Shown here one piece after another: positions 1-6,843 of a DNA stretch of 17,512 bases (positions within the stretch are counted from its first letter, which is position 1; every line of letters starts with the position of its first letter). Location of the stretch: positions 1-17,512 of the forward strand of contig JAJFLF010000303.1 of assembly GCA_021772845.1 (NCBI GenBank), read 5' to 3'. The position numbers and the translations under genes are program-made. The stretch comes from Mariprofundus sp. (GTDB taxonomy: Bacteria > Pseudomonadota > Zetaproteobacteria > Mariprofundales > Mariprofundaceae). The notes under the pieces are model-generated. The model had not been told where the DNA came from, searched no databases, and saw nothing but the letters and a program-made list of their open reading frames with translations.

Positions 1-2
1 AG

Positions 3-497
3 CTACCGGGTGAATATCCCGATATGGATGACTGGGAGCTACACCTTTCCACTCTTTTTCCCGATGTCCGTCTGAAACAATATTTGGAAATGCGCGGTGC
101 TGATGCTGGTGCATGGCCATGGATCTGTTCGTTACCAGCCTTATGGAAAGGACTCTTGTATGATGAACAGGCTGAATCTGAGGCTTTGAATCTGGTTGCC
201 GACTGGTCTTTTGATGAGGTGAATGCACTTCGTCAACAGGTACCAATCACTGCTTTACAAACACCATTCCGCCAAACGTCTGTGATCAAGATATGTGAAC
301 AGGTGTTAGACATCGCCAGCTCAGGCCTGGAGCGCTTAAACCAGGTCAATCAAGCCGGTGAAGATGAGAGCAAGTTCTTACAACCTGTCATTCAAGCCGT
401 CGAATCAGGTCAGACGCAAGCCGATCACTGGCTCAATCTATATCGCAATGAATGGAATGAAGATATTGATCGGGTATTTTTCGAGGCCATGCACTAA
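3..497 (+). CDS. gshA: Glutamate-cysteine ligase, C-terminal part (5'-truncated by window edge)
   Basis: This is the last 164 residues of a glutamate-cysteine ligase of the GCS2 class (plant/alphaproteobacterial type), which makes gamma-glutamylcysteine, the first step of glutathione synthesis in the cytoplasm. The frame is open to the left edge, so the true start lies outside the window; the ATG at 24 is internal. The recognisable signature starts with LPGEYPDMDDWE, then LFPDVRLKQYLEMRGADAG and WICSLPALWKGLLYD, which is the substrate-binding region of this family. The rest is the helical C-terminal tail ending in RVFFEAMH. The stop is followed by a perfect 10-bp hairpin at 511-531. The family assignment is firm; nothing upstream can be said. 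Confidence 0.9.
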   Translation, partial: LPGEYPDMDDWELHLSTLFPDVRLKQYLEMRGADAGAWPWICSLPALWKGLLYDEQAESEALNLVADWSFDEVNALRQQVPITALQTPFRQTSVIKICEQVLDIASSGLERLNQVNQAGEDESKFLQPVIQAVESGQTQADHWLNLYRNEWNEDIDRVFFEAMH

Positions 498-510
498 AGC
501 AAGATCAGGA

Positions 511-531
511 GCCTGCATGACTCATGCAGGC
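511..531 (+). terminator. Perfect hairpin 14 nt after gshA stop, possible terminator
   Basis: GCCTGCATGA and TCATGCAGGC form a perfect 10-bp stem around a single C (in practice a shorter stem with a larger loop). The tract after it (TGGTTTG) is only mildly T-rich, so a classical Rho-independent terminator is possible but not certain. Confidence 0.5.
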
Positions 532-551
532 TGGTTTGAATCTAAGAAAAC

Positions 552-583
552 GCTGAAAAATACGTCCATGTAGTTTTTTCAGC
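552..583 (-). terminator. Hairpin with T-rich tail on the minus strand, possible methyltransferase terminator
   Basis: GCTGAAAAA (552-560) pairs with TTTTTCAGC (575-583), a 9-bp stem. Read on the minus strand the stem is followed directly by GTTTTCTT, so it could end the leftward transcript of the methyltransferase gene. Read on the plus strand there is no T tract. It lies about 115 nt beyond the methyltransferase stop. Confidence 0.45.
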
Positions 584-617
584 AAGCAAAAACAAAAGCG
601 TGGTTTTGCCTTTGCTT
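584..617. repeat. Long imperfect hairpin in convergent gap
   Basis: AAGCAAA (584-590) pairs with TTTGCTT (611-617). After a 2x2 internal mismatch, CAAAA (593-597) pairs with TTTTG (604-608), leaving a GCGTGG loop. It abuts the 552-583 hairpin with no gap. Function unknown; see the finding on the hairpin cluster. Confidence 0.5.
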
Positions 618-637
618 ACAAAATCAAGCACTTACAT

Positions 638-696
638 GCCTGATTTGGCAGGCCATCCATGGCCTACACGGATACTCCGACTTCTTCAGAGTATCC
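638..696. repeat. Overlapping and tandem inverted repeats before the methyltransferase stop
   Basis: Three inverted repeats occur here: GCCTG/CAGGC (638-642, 649-653); AGGCCA/TGGCCT (650-655, 660-665), which overlaps the first so the two stems exclude one another; and a perfect 8-bp stem GGATACTC/GAGTATCC (670-677, 689-696) directly adjoining the stop codon of the leftward methyltransferase gene. No T tract follows on either strand. Confidence 0.45.
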
Positions 697-1644
697 CTAA
701 CTAGGCTTCTTACCCAAACGACCCAGCAATTCCGACACGAAATCTTTTGCTTTCATATACTCCATCAAATAGGACGACACCTTGCGTACCCGATTAGAGA
801 GGTACGCTGGCCGGGCATGATAACTAAGCACATTATACTGGTTAATACGATCACGTACCCAGCCTGCATGATCAGCTGAAATACCTACAGCTTTCGGCGT
901 ATCGCATTTTTTAAACAACATATGAATATCAGCATCACTATCCGTTGAAAAACACTGCACCATCTCAAAACCACACTGCTCAACCGTTGCCTGCAGTGTT
1001 TCCGGTGAGAAATTATATATATGTGCGTAATGGAACATGCGATCATAGGTCGCGAAAGGACCTGTCACATTCGGACATTCGACATAAAACAGGCCATCAT
1101 CATGAATCAACTCACGAATATGCGTCAACGCCTTGCGTGGTGATGAAAAATGCTCAATCACATGAATTAACAGCACCAAATCTGTCTGTGCTTTTGCTTC
1201 CAGGTCGAACAGATTTACATTCTCCACCTGAGCAAACAGGCTCTGCCGGGTAAAAGCATTAAAATCATGATTAGGCTCAATACCCGTTGCCTTAAACCCT
1301 TCTGTTTCGAACTTCTTCACCGTACAGCCAATGCCGGCACCCACTTCAAACACTGTATCCACACTGTTTAAGGCGGGTTTTAGTTGCGCATGAATACGTT
1401 CAGCATTTTTCCACGCCCGCATGATACGCCGCTCTGAAGGCTGAGATTCACCATGATAATCCTGGCGATATCTAGAGGCGTAATATTCGTTTACCTCGGC
1501 CTCACTCGGAACAGGTACGTGCATCACCAGACCACAACCCAAACACAGCCCCGTATCCAGGGCTTGCTGGTGACGATCCGTTTGAGAAATAATTTCGATA
1601 TTGTCGCAACCACAAAGATCGCAGTGAACTGAAGGAGTAGTCAT
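697..1644 (-). CDS. Class I SAM-dependent methyltransferase with N-terminal zinc-ribbon motif
   Basis: A 315-residue cytoplasmic methyltransferase. The N-terminus carries CDLC at 8-11 and CLGC at 34-37, a four-cysteine zinc-ribbon-like pair seen in sugar- and lipid-modifying C-/O-methyltransferases. The Rossmann core follows: motif I VFEVGAGIG at about 98-106, acidic GIEP at 121-124, and HVIEHF at 161-166, which is typical of the Methyltransf_23 type. I chose the ATG at 1644; the frame opens further to a TTG at 1662, but that has no ribosome-binding site and the zinc motif sits at the usual distance from the ATG. The substrate cannot be named; modification of a polysaccharide or lipid-linked sugar is the common role in this architecture. 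It is separated from the VanZ-like gene upstream by the MITE-like element. Confidence 0.75.
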   Translation of the reverse strand: MTTPSVHCDLCGCDNIEIISQTDRHQQALDTGLCLGCGLVMHVPVPSEAEVNEYYASRYRQDYHGESQPSERRIMRAWKNAERIHAQLKPALNSVDTVFEVGAGIGCTVKKFETEGFKATGIEPNHDFNAFTRQSLFAQVENVNLFDLEAKAQTDLVLLIHVIEHFSSPRKALTHIRELIHDDGLFYVECPNVTGPFATYDRMFHYAHIYNFSPETLQATVEQCGFEMVQCFSTDSDADIHMLFKKCDTPKAVGISADHAGWVRDRINQYNVLSYHARPAYLSNRVRKVSSYLMEYMKAKDFVSELLGRLGKKPS

Positions 1645-1697
1645 AGCGAAAACTCTAATCAATAGATCATGCTGCTGCCAGCAGACAAACGATATTT

Positions 1698-1861
1698 AAC
1701 CCACATTATTCATAAATCGGTGTGATGATTGCGCAGAGCCTTTGTTTGCAACGGATTTAGAGAAGGGAGGGCGTAGCCATGCTTACGGGTGACCGACGAG
1801 AAATGCGTTGCGGACAAAGGAACAAGCAAGGGCGCGGCAGTATTTGTGAATAATGCGGGTT
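1698..1861. mobile_element. MITE-like palindromic element, ~160 bp, no transposase
   Basis: The two ends are inverted copies: AACCCACATTATTCATAAAT (1698-1717) and, read on the minus strand, AACCCGCATTATTCACAAAT (1861-1842), 18 of 20 identical. A second inner pair, 1739-1758 against 1801-1820, matches at 17 of 20, and the centre closes with CGTA/TACG (1772-1775, 1784-1787), so the whole unit can fold as one long hairpin. TTTA occurs at both borders (1695-1698 and 1860-1863), which may be a 4-bp target duplication although A/T-rich ends make this ambiguous. There is no transposase. It sits directly after the VanZ-like stop, in the gap before the methyltransferase. The parent transposon family is unknown. 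Confidence 0.6.
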
Positions 1862-1870
1862 TAGAAACCG

Positions 1871-2272
1871 TTATAAAAAGTGGCGTTCTTTTTCCATCTT
1901 TTTGATACGATACCACAATAATATAAACACAATCGCGCCAGCAAGATCTGCCATCACATCGGCCACAGATGCTACTCGACCTGGTGTATAAGATTGCATC
2001 ACTTCCGACAGCACACCAATATTGGCAACAAAAACAAACGCGTGCAGTGGTAAAAACAGCGCATCTACAAGAGCGCTTTCATACAACAGATTGATACAGC
2101 AATATGCGATAAAACCAAACACAAGAAAGTGCACAACTTTATCCATACCAGGAAAAGAGACCTTCACTTGCGAGGAGCCAGTTGCATCAATCAAAACTGC
2201 AGATACGAGTATCAGCAAGAGAGTTGCACTCCAAATTATTCCAGGCAAATGCTGCTGAACTATTTCTCGCAT
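1871..2272 (-). CDS. VanZ-like family integral membrane protein
   Basis: A small membrane protein of about 133 residues with roughly four hydrophobic segments. Conserved VanZ-family points are visible: MDKVVHFLVFGFIAY (Asp-Lys...His at the start of a helix), LSEVMQSYTPGRVASVADVMADLAG (the E..Q...PGR......D......G pattern) and a final VFILLWYRIKK helix with a basic end. VanZ itself confers low-level teicoplanin resistance in enterococci, but most bacterial members have no known function and resistance should not be inferred. I placed the start at the ATG at 2272; a TTG at 2287 in frame adds five residues, and neither has a clear ribosome-binding site. It diverges from the flavoprotein gene at 2362. 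Confidence 0.75.
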   Translation of the reverse strand: MREIVQQHLPGIIWSATLLLILVSAVLIDATGSSQVKVSFPGMDKVVHFLVFGFIAYCCINLLYESALVDALFLPLHAFVFVANIGVLSEVMQSYTPGRVASVADVMADLAGAIVFILLWYRIKKMEKERHFL

Positions 2273-2350
2273 GCTGAAAGTACGCAATATTCATACCAAT
2301 TCTAGCGGATTAGGCGAAGCAAACTATTGCACTCGCGGTTTTGAGATGAT

Positions 2351-2354
2351 GGAG
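2351..2354 (+). promoter_or_regulatory. Ribosome-binding site of the flavoprotein gene
   Basis: GGAG lies 7 nt before the ATG at 2362 and fixes that start; there is no competing upstream start with a better site. Confidence 0.6.
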
Positions 2355-2361
2355 TCGGGAT

Positions 2362-3555
2362 ATGGAAAAACGATATGACACAATTGTGATCGGCGCTGGC
2401 ATCAGCGGTTTAGCGCTGGCCTTTGAGGCCAAACAGGCTGGCTTGAATGTGCTAGTACTGGAAAAAGAAGCGCGCTGCGGTGGCTGTTTTGATTCCGTAG
2501 CGGTGCAGAACCAGCAGCAGGACTTCTGGCTCGAGCTTGGTACACACACCTGTTTCAACTCCTATGGTCGGCTGTTGAGCATCCTGCAACGGCTTGATCT
2601 GATGGATCAACTGCAGGCACGTGAAAAGCTGCGTTACCGTTTGCTGGTGAATGATGCGAGCTGTTCTATTCCATCACGATTGCATTTCTCTGAACTCATC
2701 ACCCACGCATGGCGTATATTTTCACTCAAAAAGCAGGATCAATCGGTAGCCGGTTATTACGGCACTCTGGTTGGCCCAAAAAATTATAATGACGTATTCA
2801 AGCACGCTCTAAGTGCTGTAGTCTGCCAGGATGCAAACAACATGCCTGCGGATATGCTGTTTCGAAAACGACCACGCGATAAATCCATTATGCGCAGTTA
2901 TACCTTCCCCGGTGGCTTGAATGACATTATCCAGGCTCTGGAAAAGCAACTGGATGTTCATACCAATCAGCACATTCAATCTGTCTCTTACCATAATGAT
3001 CACTATGCCATAGAAACAGCAGAGGCCAGCTATGAATGTAACACGCTGGTCTGTGCCACCCCTGCTTTGGCAACAGCGCGTTTACTTAAAAATGTCCATC
3101 CTGAGATAGCAGAGCAGTTGAACTGGATTAATGAGGTTGAGATTGAATCAGTCGGTGTTGTACTGGATAAAGCAAGCCTGTCACAAGAAGCTATTGCCGG
3201 TCTAATAGCAGTGGATGGTGAATTTTATTCAGCCGTCTCGCGCGATTATATTAAGCATCCGACGTTGCGTGGTTTTACGTTTCATTTCAAACCGGGCCTG
3301 CTCAGTGAACATGCGAAAATTGAGCGTATCTGTAATATATTAGATGTGAATATCTCAGACATCCAATATGCTTTCCACAAAACCAATCGATTGCCTGCAC
3401 CAGATATGGGGCACCATCAGCTCATCGAAACACTGGATGCATCACTGAAAGGCACAGCATTGGCGCTGATCGGCAACTATTTCAAAGGTGTGGCAGTAGA
3501 AGACTGCCTGGAACGGGGTGAAAAAGAGTTCAATCGCATCACTCAATCTGCATGA
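2362..3555 (+). CDS. FAD-dependent oxidoreductase, protoporphyrinogen oxidase (HemY)-like
   Basis: A 397-residue flavoprotein of the amine oxidase/protoporphyrinogen oxidase superfamily. The N-terminal dinucleotide-binding fold is clear: IVIGAGISGLALAFEA (G11, G13, G16) followed by VLVLEKEARCGG with the ribose-binding Glu34. A FAD-binding C-terminal motif ALIGNYFKGVAVEDCLERG closes the protein, as in HemY (GN..GV.V.DC). The middle segment, with FPGGLNDIIQALEKQL, also follows the HemY pattern. HemY oxidises (copro)protoporphyrinogen in haem synthesis, usually at about 450-480 residues, so this one is short. No other haem gene is near. It overlaps the next gene, a lipoprotein, by ATGA. A related amine-oxidase or desaturase activity is the main alternative. 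Confidence 0.65.
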   Translation: MEKRYDTIVIGAGISGLALAFEAKQAGLNVLVLEKEARCGGCFDSVAVQNQQQDFWLELGTHTCFNSYGRLLSILQRLDLMDQLQAREKLRYRLLVNDASCSIPSRLHFSELITHAWRIFSLKKQDQSVAGYYGTLVGPKNYNDVFKHALSAVVCQDANNMPADMLFRKRPRDKSIMRSYTFPGGLNDIIQALEKQLDVHTNQHIQSVSYHNDHYAIETAEASYECNTLVCATPALATARLLKNVHPEIAEQLNWINEVEIESVGVVLDKASLSQEAIAGLIAVDGEFYSAVSRDYIKHPTLRGFTFHFKPGLLSEHAKIERICNILDVNISDIQYAFHKTNRLPAPDMGHHQLIETLDASLKGTALALIGNYFKGVAVEDCLERGEKEFNRITQSA

Positions 3556-3995
3556 GAGTCTTCGCAATCATGATGATCGCAGCGTTATTGCTGCTCTCAT
3601 CTTGCAGCAGTGAAAAAATGGATGTGATGTTTGAATGCCCATCACCTTCCGGAAAAAAAATAGCCACCCTCTTCCGCGTCTCACATGGTGATAACCCGAT
3701 CAATCAGGAAATGAAAATAAACATCCGCCATGCCAACAACAGTTTTGACGATGGCATGGCCAGCTTTTCTTTTAAACATGGATATGATGCCCTCATCCGC
3801 TGGTCATCAGATCATGCCATCAGCATTGAATACCCCGTAGACTCTGAACTCACGCATCAGGAAACAGTTATTTTCGGCACCACACATAGTTTCAGCTCAC
3901 ATGATGTAATCAAGGTTAGCTATCAGGAGAAACCATCCACTCATGGATATTTCCTTATCGAACAGCGCTGTTTCACCATTACTCCCGCCCCTTAA
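3552..3995 (+). CDS. Hypothetical lipoprotein
   Basis: I do not recognise a named family. The 147-residue product begins with a short basic-hydrophobic signal (MRVFAIMMIAALLLLSSC) with a lipobox ending at Cys18, so the mature protein should be lipid-anchored and lie outside the cytoplasm. It has Ser at +2, which would favour outer-membrane sorting under the Lol rule. The mature part is about 130 residues of alternating short hydrophobic stretches, suggesting beta structure, with cysteines at 28 and 140 near its two ends that could form a disulfide. The start overlaps the flavoprotein stop as ATGA, so the two are probably translationally coupled; this is the only clue to function. Confidence 0.7.
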   Translation: MRVFAIMMIAALLLLSSCSSEKMDVMFECPSPSGKKIATLFRVSHGDNPINQEMKINIRHANNSFDDGMASFSFKHGYDALIRWSSDHAISIEYPVDSELTHQETVIFGTTHSFSSHDVIKVSYQEKPSTHGYFLIEQRCFTITPAP

Positions 3996-4008
3996 ACACG
4001 ACTTCGTT

Positions 4009-4039
4009 TTAAACGTGGAGTAAATACGTTCACGTTCAA
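4009..4039. promoter_or_regulatory. Inverted repeat upstream of the PEPCK-like gene
   Basis: TTAAACGTG (4009-4017) and CACGTTCAA (4031-4039) are inverted copies (8 of 9) with a 13-nt spacer. It lies 13 nt after the lipoprotein stop and 90 nt before the next start. It could be an operator for the downstream cassette or a weak stem-loop; there is no T tract, so a terminator is less likely. Confidence 0.35.
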
Positions 4040-4129
4040 AGCTAAACGCTGAAAAAAGTTATGGAAAATTCATTCAGGCTAGTACAAGATGCCTGCTGCA
4101 TATCAGAGTGGAGAGGGAGGGCATAAGCA

Positions 4130-5725
4130 ATGCCTTATACAACCAAACAGATCAGTGAAGAACTGGCCATGAGCCATTTGGGATTAAAAAACCTGGAAGA
4201 TGTATTCTGGAACATGCCTACCCCTAGATTTTATGAACATGCCCTACGTAACAGGGAAGGGCACTTAGCCCACCAAGGGGCTTTAGTCGTTCGCAATGGC
4301 CATTTCACCGGCCAGACAGTAAAAGATAAATATATTGTCGATGGTTCTCTCAATGAATCTGCCTCCTATCATGGCGAATTCGATCGCTCCCTGTCTGAAC
4401 CGCAATTTGAAGCCCTACTCAATCGTGTGCGCGGTTATATGGAAGGACGCCAGCTCTATGTAGAAGACTGTGTAGTTGCAGCTGAATCCGGTTATGACAA
4501 ACCCATTCGCCTGATTACACAAGATGCATGGCATTGCCTGTTTGCCAGAACCATGTTTGTTCGCCCTTCCGACCTTGGTCAGAAAACCGACTTCAAGGAA
4601 CCTGAGTTCACCATCATCCATGCCCCGCATTTCCATGCTGTGCCCAGCCGTGATGGCACCAACTCAGAGACATTTGTCATTTTACATCCAAGCCTGCGCA
4701 TTGCACTCATCGGCGGCACCGCCTACGCCGGCGAAATTAAAAATACAGTTTTTGCAATTATGACTCACCTGCTGGCCAAATCAGATGTGCTGCCTCTGCA
4801 TGCAGCAGTAAATATTGACCAGAATGATGAAACAACCCTTTTCCTGGGACCCGATGGCAGTGGAAAAACTGCTTTATCATCCGATGCATCCCGCCGCTTA
4901 CTTGGCGATGACATGCACGGCTGGAATGACAAACAGATCTTCAATTTTGAAGCTGGCTGTTACGCCCGAGTGAATCAACTGGATGAACAGAAGGAGCCGG
5001 CAATACATGCAGCCAGTCAGCATTTTGGTTCGATTCTGGAAAATGTTGGCATGGACACACAACGCCGTCGCATTGATTTTGATAACACCACACTGACTGA
5101 CAATACCCGCGCGGCCTATCCGATCAGCGCACTGCCCGAAAGTGCATTCCCGGGTATGCTCAGCAACCCGAAAACCCTCGTTTTACTGGCCTCTGATGCC
5201 TTTGGTGTGTTGCCTGCTATCTCGCGCCTAACACCAGAACAGGTGATGTATTATTATCTACTGGGTTATGGCTCGCATCCTGCTGACAGCGATGGCGAAA
5301 ATGCTGAACCTGTAGCAACGTTCAGTCCCTGCTGCGGCATGCCATTAATGGCAATGCATCCATCTGTGTATGCAAAAATACTTGGAGCCAAACTACGTCG
5401 CGAAAACATACAGTGCTGGTTGATCAACACTGGCTGGAGTGGTGGCCCAGCAGGCGTTGGTGAACGCATGAATATTGAATTAACACGCACACTGCTTACT
5501 GCAGCATTAAGTGGCAGCCTGGATGAACTCAGTTATCAGACTCATCCTATTCTCGGCATGCAAATGCCGGACCAGCTTGACCCGATTGCCACCTGGCACG
5601 ATCAGGAAAACCCGGAAAGTTATACAGCCGCTGCCAAACAGTTGGCTGCAATATTTAAAGAGGCTTTTGCACCGTTCGTAGATCACGTACCCGCAGAAGT
5701 AGTCTCTACAGGACCACGTTACTAA
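4130..5725 (+). CDS. PEP carboxykinase (ATP) family protein with altered active site
   Basis: A 531-residue protein that aligns end to end with ATP-dependent phosphoenolpyruvate carboxykinase (OAA + ATP to PEP + CO2), the usual family length. Family landmarks: FTGQTVKDKYIV (59-70), GTAYAGEIKN (196-205), P-loop GPDGSGKTALS (240-250), GDDMHGW (259-265), FNFEAGCYAR (271-280), LTDNTRAAYP (322-331), DAFGVLP (356-362), NTGWSGG (433-439). Nucleotide residues K246, T247, D260/D261 and R327 remain, as does His224. Several residues key to catalysis in the E. coli enzyme differ: Arg65 is Gln62, Lys213 (a Mn2+ ligand) is Asn205, Ser250 is Asp242, Glu270 is Met262. It may therefore bind nucleotide yet act on something else. 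GGGAGG at 4115-4120 precedes the ATG. The stop overlaps the next start (TAATG). An automatic pipeline would call it pckA; I withhold the symbol. Confidence 0.85.
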   Translation: MPYTTKQISEELAMSHLGLKNLEDVFWNMPTPRFYEHALRNREGHLAHQGALVVRNGHFTGQTVKDKYIVDGSLNESASYHGEFDRSLSEPQFEALLNRVRGYMEGRQLYVEDCVVAAESGYDKPIRLITQDAWHCLFARTMFVRPSDLGQKTDFKEPEFTIIHAPHFHAVPSRDGTNSETFVILHPSLRIALIGGTAYAGEIKNTVFAIMTHLLAKSDVLPLHAAVNIDQNDETTLFLGPDGSGKTALSSDASRRLLGDDMHGWNDKQIFNFEAGCYARVNQLDEQKEPAIHAASQHFGSILENVGMDTQRRRIDFDNTTLTDNTRAAYPISALPESAFPGMLSNPKTLVLLASDAFGVLPAISRLTPEQVMYYYLLGYGSHPADSDGENAEPVATFSPCCGMPLMAMHPSVYAKILGAKLRRENIQCWLINTGWSGGPAGVGERMNIELTRTLLTAALSGSLDELSYQTHPILGMQMPDQLDPIATWHDQENPESYTAAAKQLAAIFKEAFAPFVDHVPAEVVSTGPRY

Positions 5726-6843
5726 TGCCTATTCAATACCTTAAAGAGACAGACAGCCCTGACTTCAAACCGTTAGTACGCCGTGGATTTCAGCTTGGCT
5801 GGGTCAAACAACAGCAACGCCCAGTGATGCCTGAACAAGCAGAGATTATTGCGCGCTGGAAGCAGGACAAAGCGATCATGCTACCTGCACTATTGGACCT
5901 TGTTGATTGGCAAGCTGATATCGAACAGTCACACCAGTTGATGCAGAGCACGCTTGAATCCGGCGAACTTTCTCCCAGCCTTGATCTGCCCCCCTACCCT
6001 GATCGTCTGGCTGATCAGCTGCCACTGGTGGCCTCCTCCATGGAAGAGCATGATGAACAGGGCATTGAAAAGGTATATTTCGATGCTGTATCAGAGCAAA
6101 ATGATGAAGAAGCAGTGGCCGAAGATCTGTGGTGCAAAGCGTCATGGTTATCATTTCTTGAGGATGATGCATCCCTTCGCTTTCGTTTCTCCTTTGGCAT
6201 GGAGTCTTTGGAGGATGTTGCAGCTGATCCGGTTCGACAATTATGGGCCAGCAAGCTATGTGATGCAATTTTCCCCGAATCAGCGGCTTTAACACAAAAC
6301 TCTCAACTACTGCCCATCCTGCATGAGATGCTTGATGGGCAGCCCGCTTTTGTAGAACGTATCGTCTATTTTAACGCCCCGCGTGGTGGTGCCCAGATGC
6401 ACCACGATGTTGAACGCGGCCATGATGGCGTGGTGTTTGGCCAACTCTCCGGCAGTACTTTTTGGCTGGCCCTGTCCAAGCCTACCTTGATTGATGAGCT
6501 GATCAGCTTTGCGAATGATCAAAGCAATGCGGCTGATATCAGTGCGGTGATTTCAAATGAAAGTGATCAGAGTGATTTGCATCAGTTATTGAAAGACGAA
6601 ACAGCCCTATCCGACTACATGGATGAAAACGACCATGAACTCGTCGAAGCGATCATGGATAGATGCCCTCCTTTTATCGAACACCTGATAGCGCAAGGAT
6701 TTGCCTATATCCTGCACGCCGGTGATGTGCTGTTAATGCCACAACGTGATCTTGATAATTGCGTCTGGCATTCGGTCTGTTGTTTGGGAGATGAACCTGG
6801 TGAAGCTGTATCGTTTGCAATCAGAAAAGAGGCGGATGTTTAA
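5725..6843 (+). CDS. Putative JmjC/cupin-type Fe(II)-dependent oxygenase
   Basis: A 372-residue, acidic, soluble protein with no signal peptide. The second half looks like a cupin/JmjC oxygenase core: AQMHHDVERG (223-232) supplies a candidate His226-x-Asp228 metal pair, GQLSGSTFWLAL (239-250) matches the QL.G.K.W.L strand of the family, ILHAGDVLLMPQ (329-340) matches the GD.L..P strand, and W348-H349 supplies the distal histidine. An acidic insert (about 260-320) separates the two halves. The first 200 residues match nothing I know. JmjC proteins of this kind commonly hydroxylate protein or small-molecule substrates using 2-oxoglutarate; that is inference here. The start overlaps the stop of the PEPCK-like gene by 1 bp, implying coupled expression and joint function. 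Confidence 0.6.
   Translation: MPIQYLKETDSPDFKPLVRRGFQLGWVKQQQRPVMPEQAEIIARWKQDKAIMLPALLDLVDWQADIEQSHQLMQSTLESGELSPSLDLPPYPDRLADQLPLVASSMEEHDEQGIEKVYFDAVSEQNDEEAVAEDLWCKASWLSFLEDDASLRFRFSFGMESLEDVAADPVRQLWASKLCDAIFPESAALTQNSQLLPILHEMLDGQPAFVERIVYFNAPRGGAQMHHDVERGHDGVVFGQLSGSTFWLALSKPTLIDELISFANDQSNAADISAVISNESDQSDLHQLLKDETALSDYMDENDHELVEAIMDRCPPFIEHLIAQGFAYILHAGDVLLMPQRDLDNCVWHSVCCLGDEPGEAVSFAIRKEADV

Noticed and set aside
549..561. 13-nt match AAACGCTGAAAAA also present near 4045
   Set aside because: A match of this length is expected by chance in a window of this size, and the contexts differ.
1710..1916. 68-aa minus-strand frame across the palindromic element
   Set aside because: It lies mostly inside the MITE-like repeat, overlaps the VanZ-like gene end in another frame and has no ribosome-binding site; a by-product of the repeat.
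697..2272. Glycopeptide (teicoplanin) resistance locus suggested by the VanZ-like gene
   Set aside because: No vanA-type ligase, vanH, vanX or vanR/S neighbours; VanZ-like proteins are widespread without resistance.
5876..6295. 139-aa minus-strand frame opposite the oxygenase gene
   Set aside because: Shadow of a coding region, Pro/His-rich, no family resemblance.
6746..6835. 30-residue N-terminal extension of the DUF255 protein
   Set aside because: It lies inside the oxygenase gene, has no ribosome-binding site, and would bury the signal peptide.
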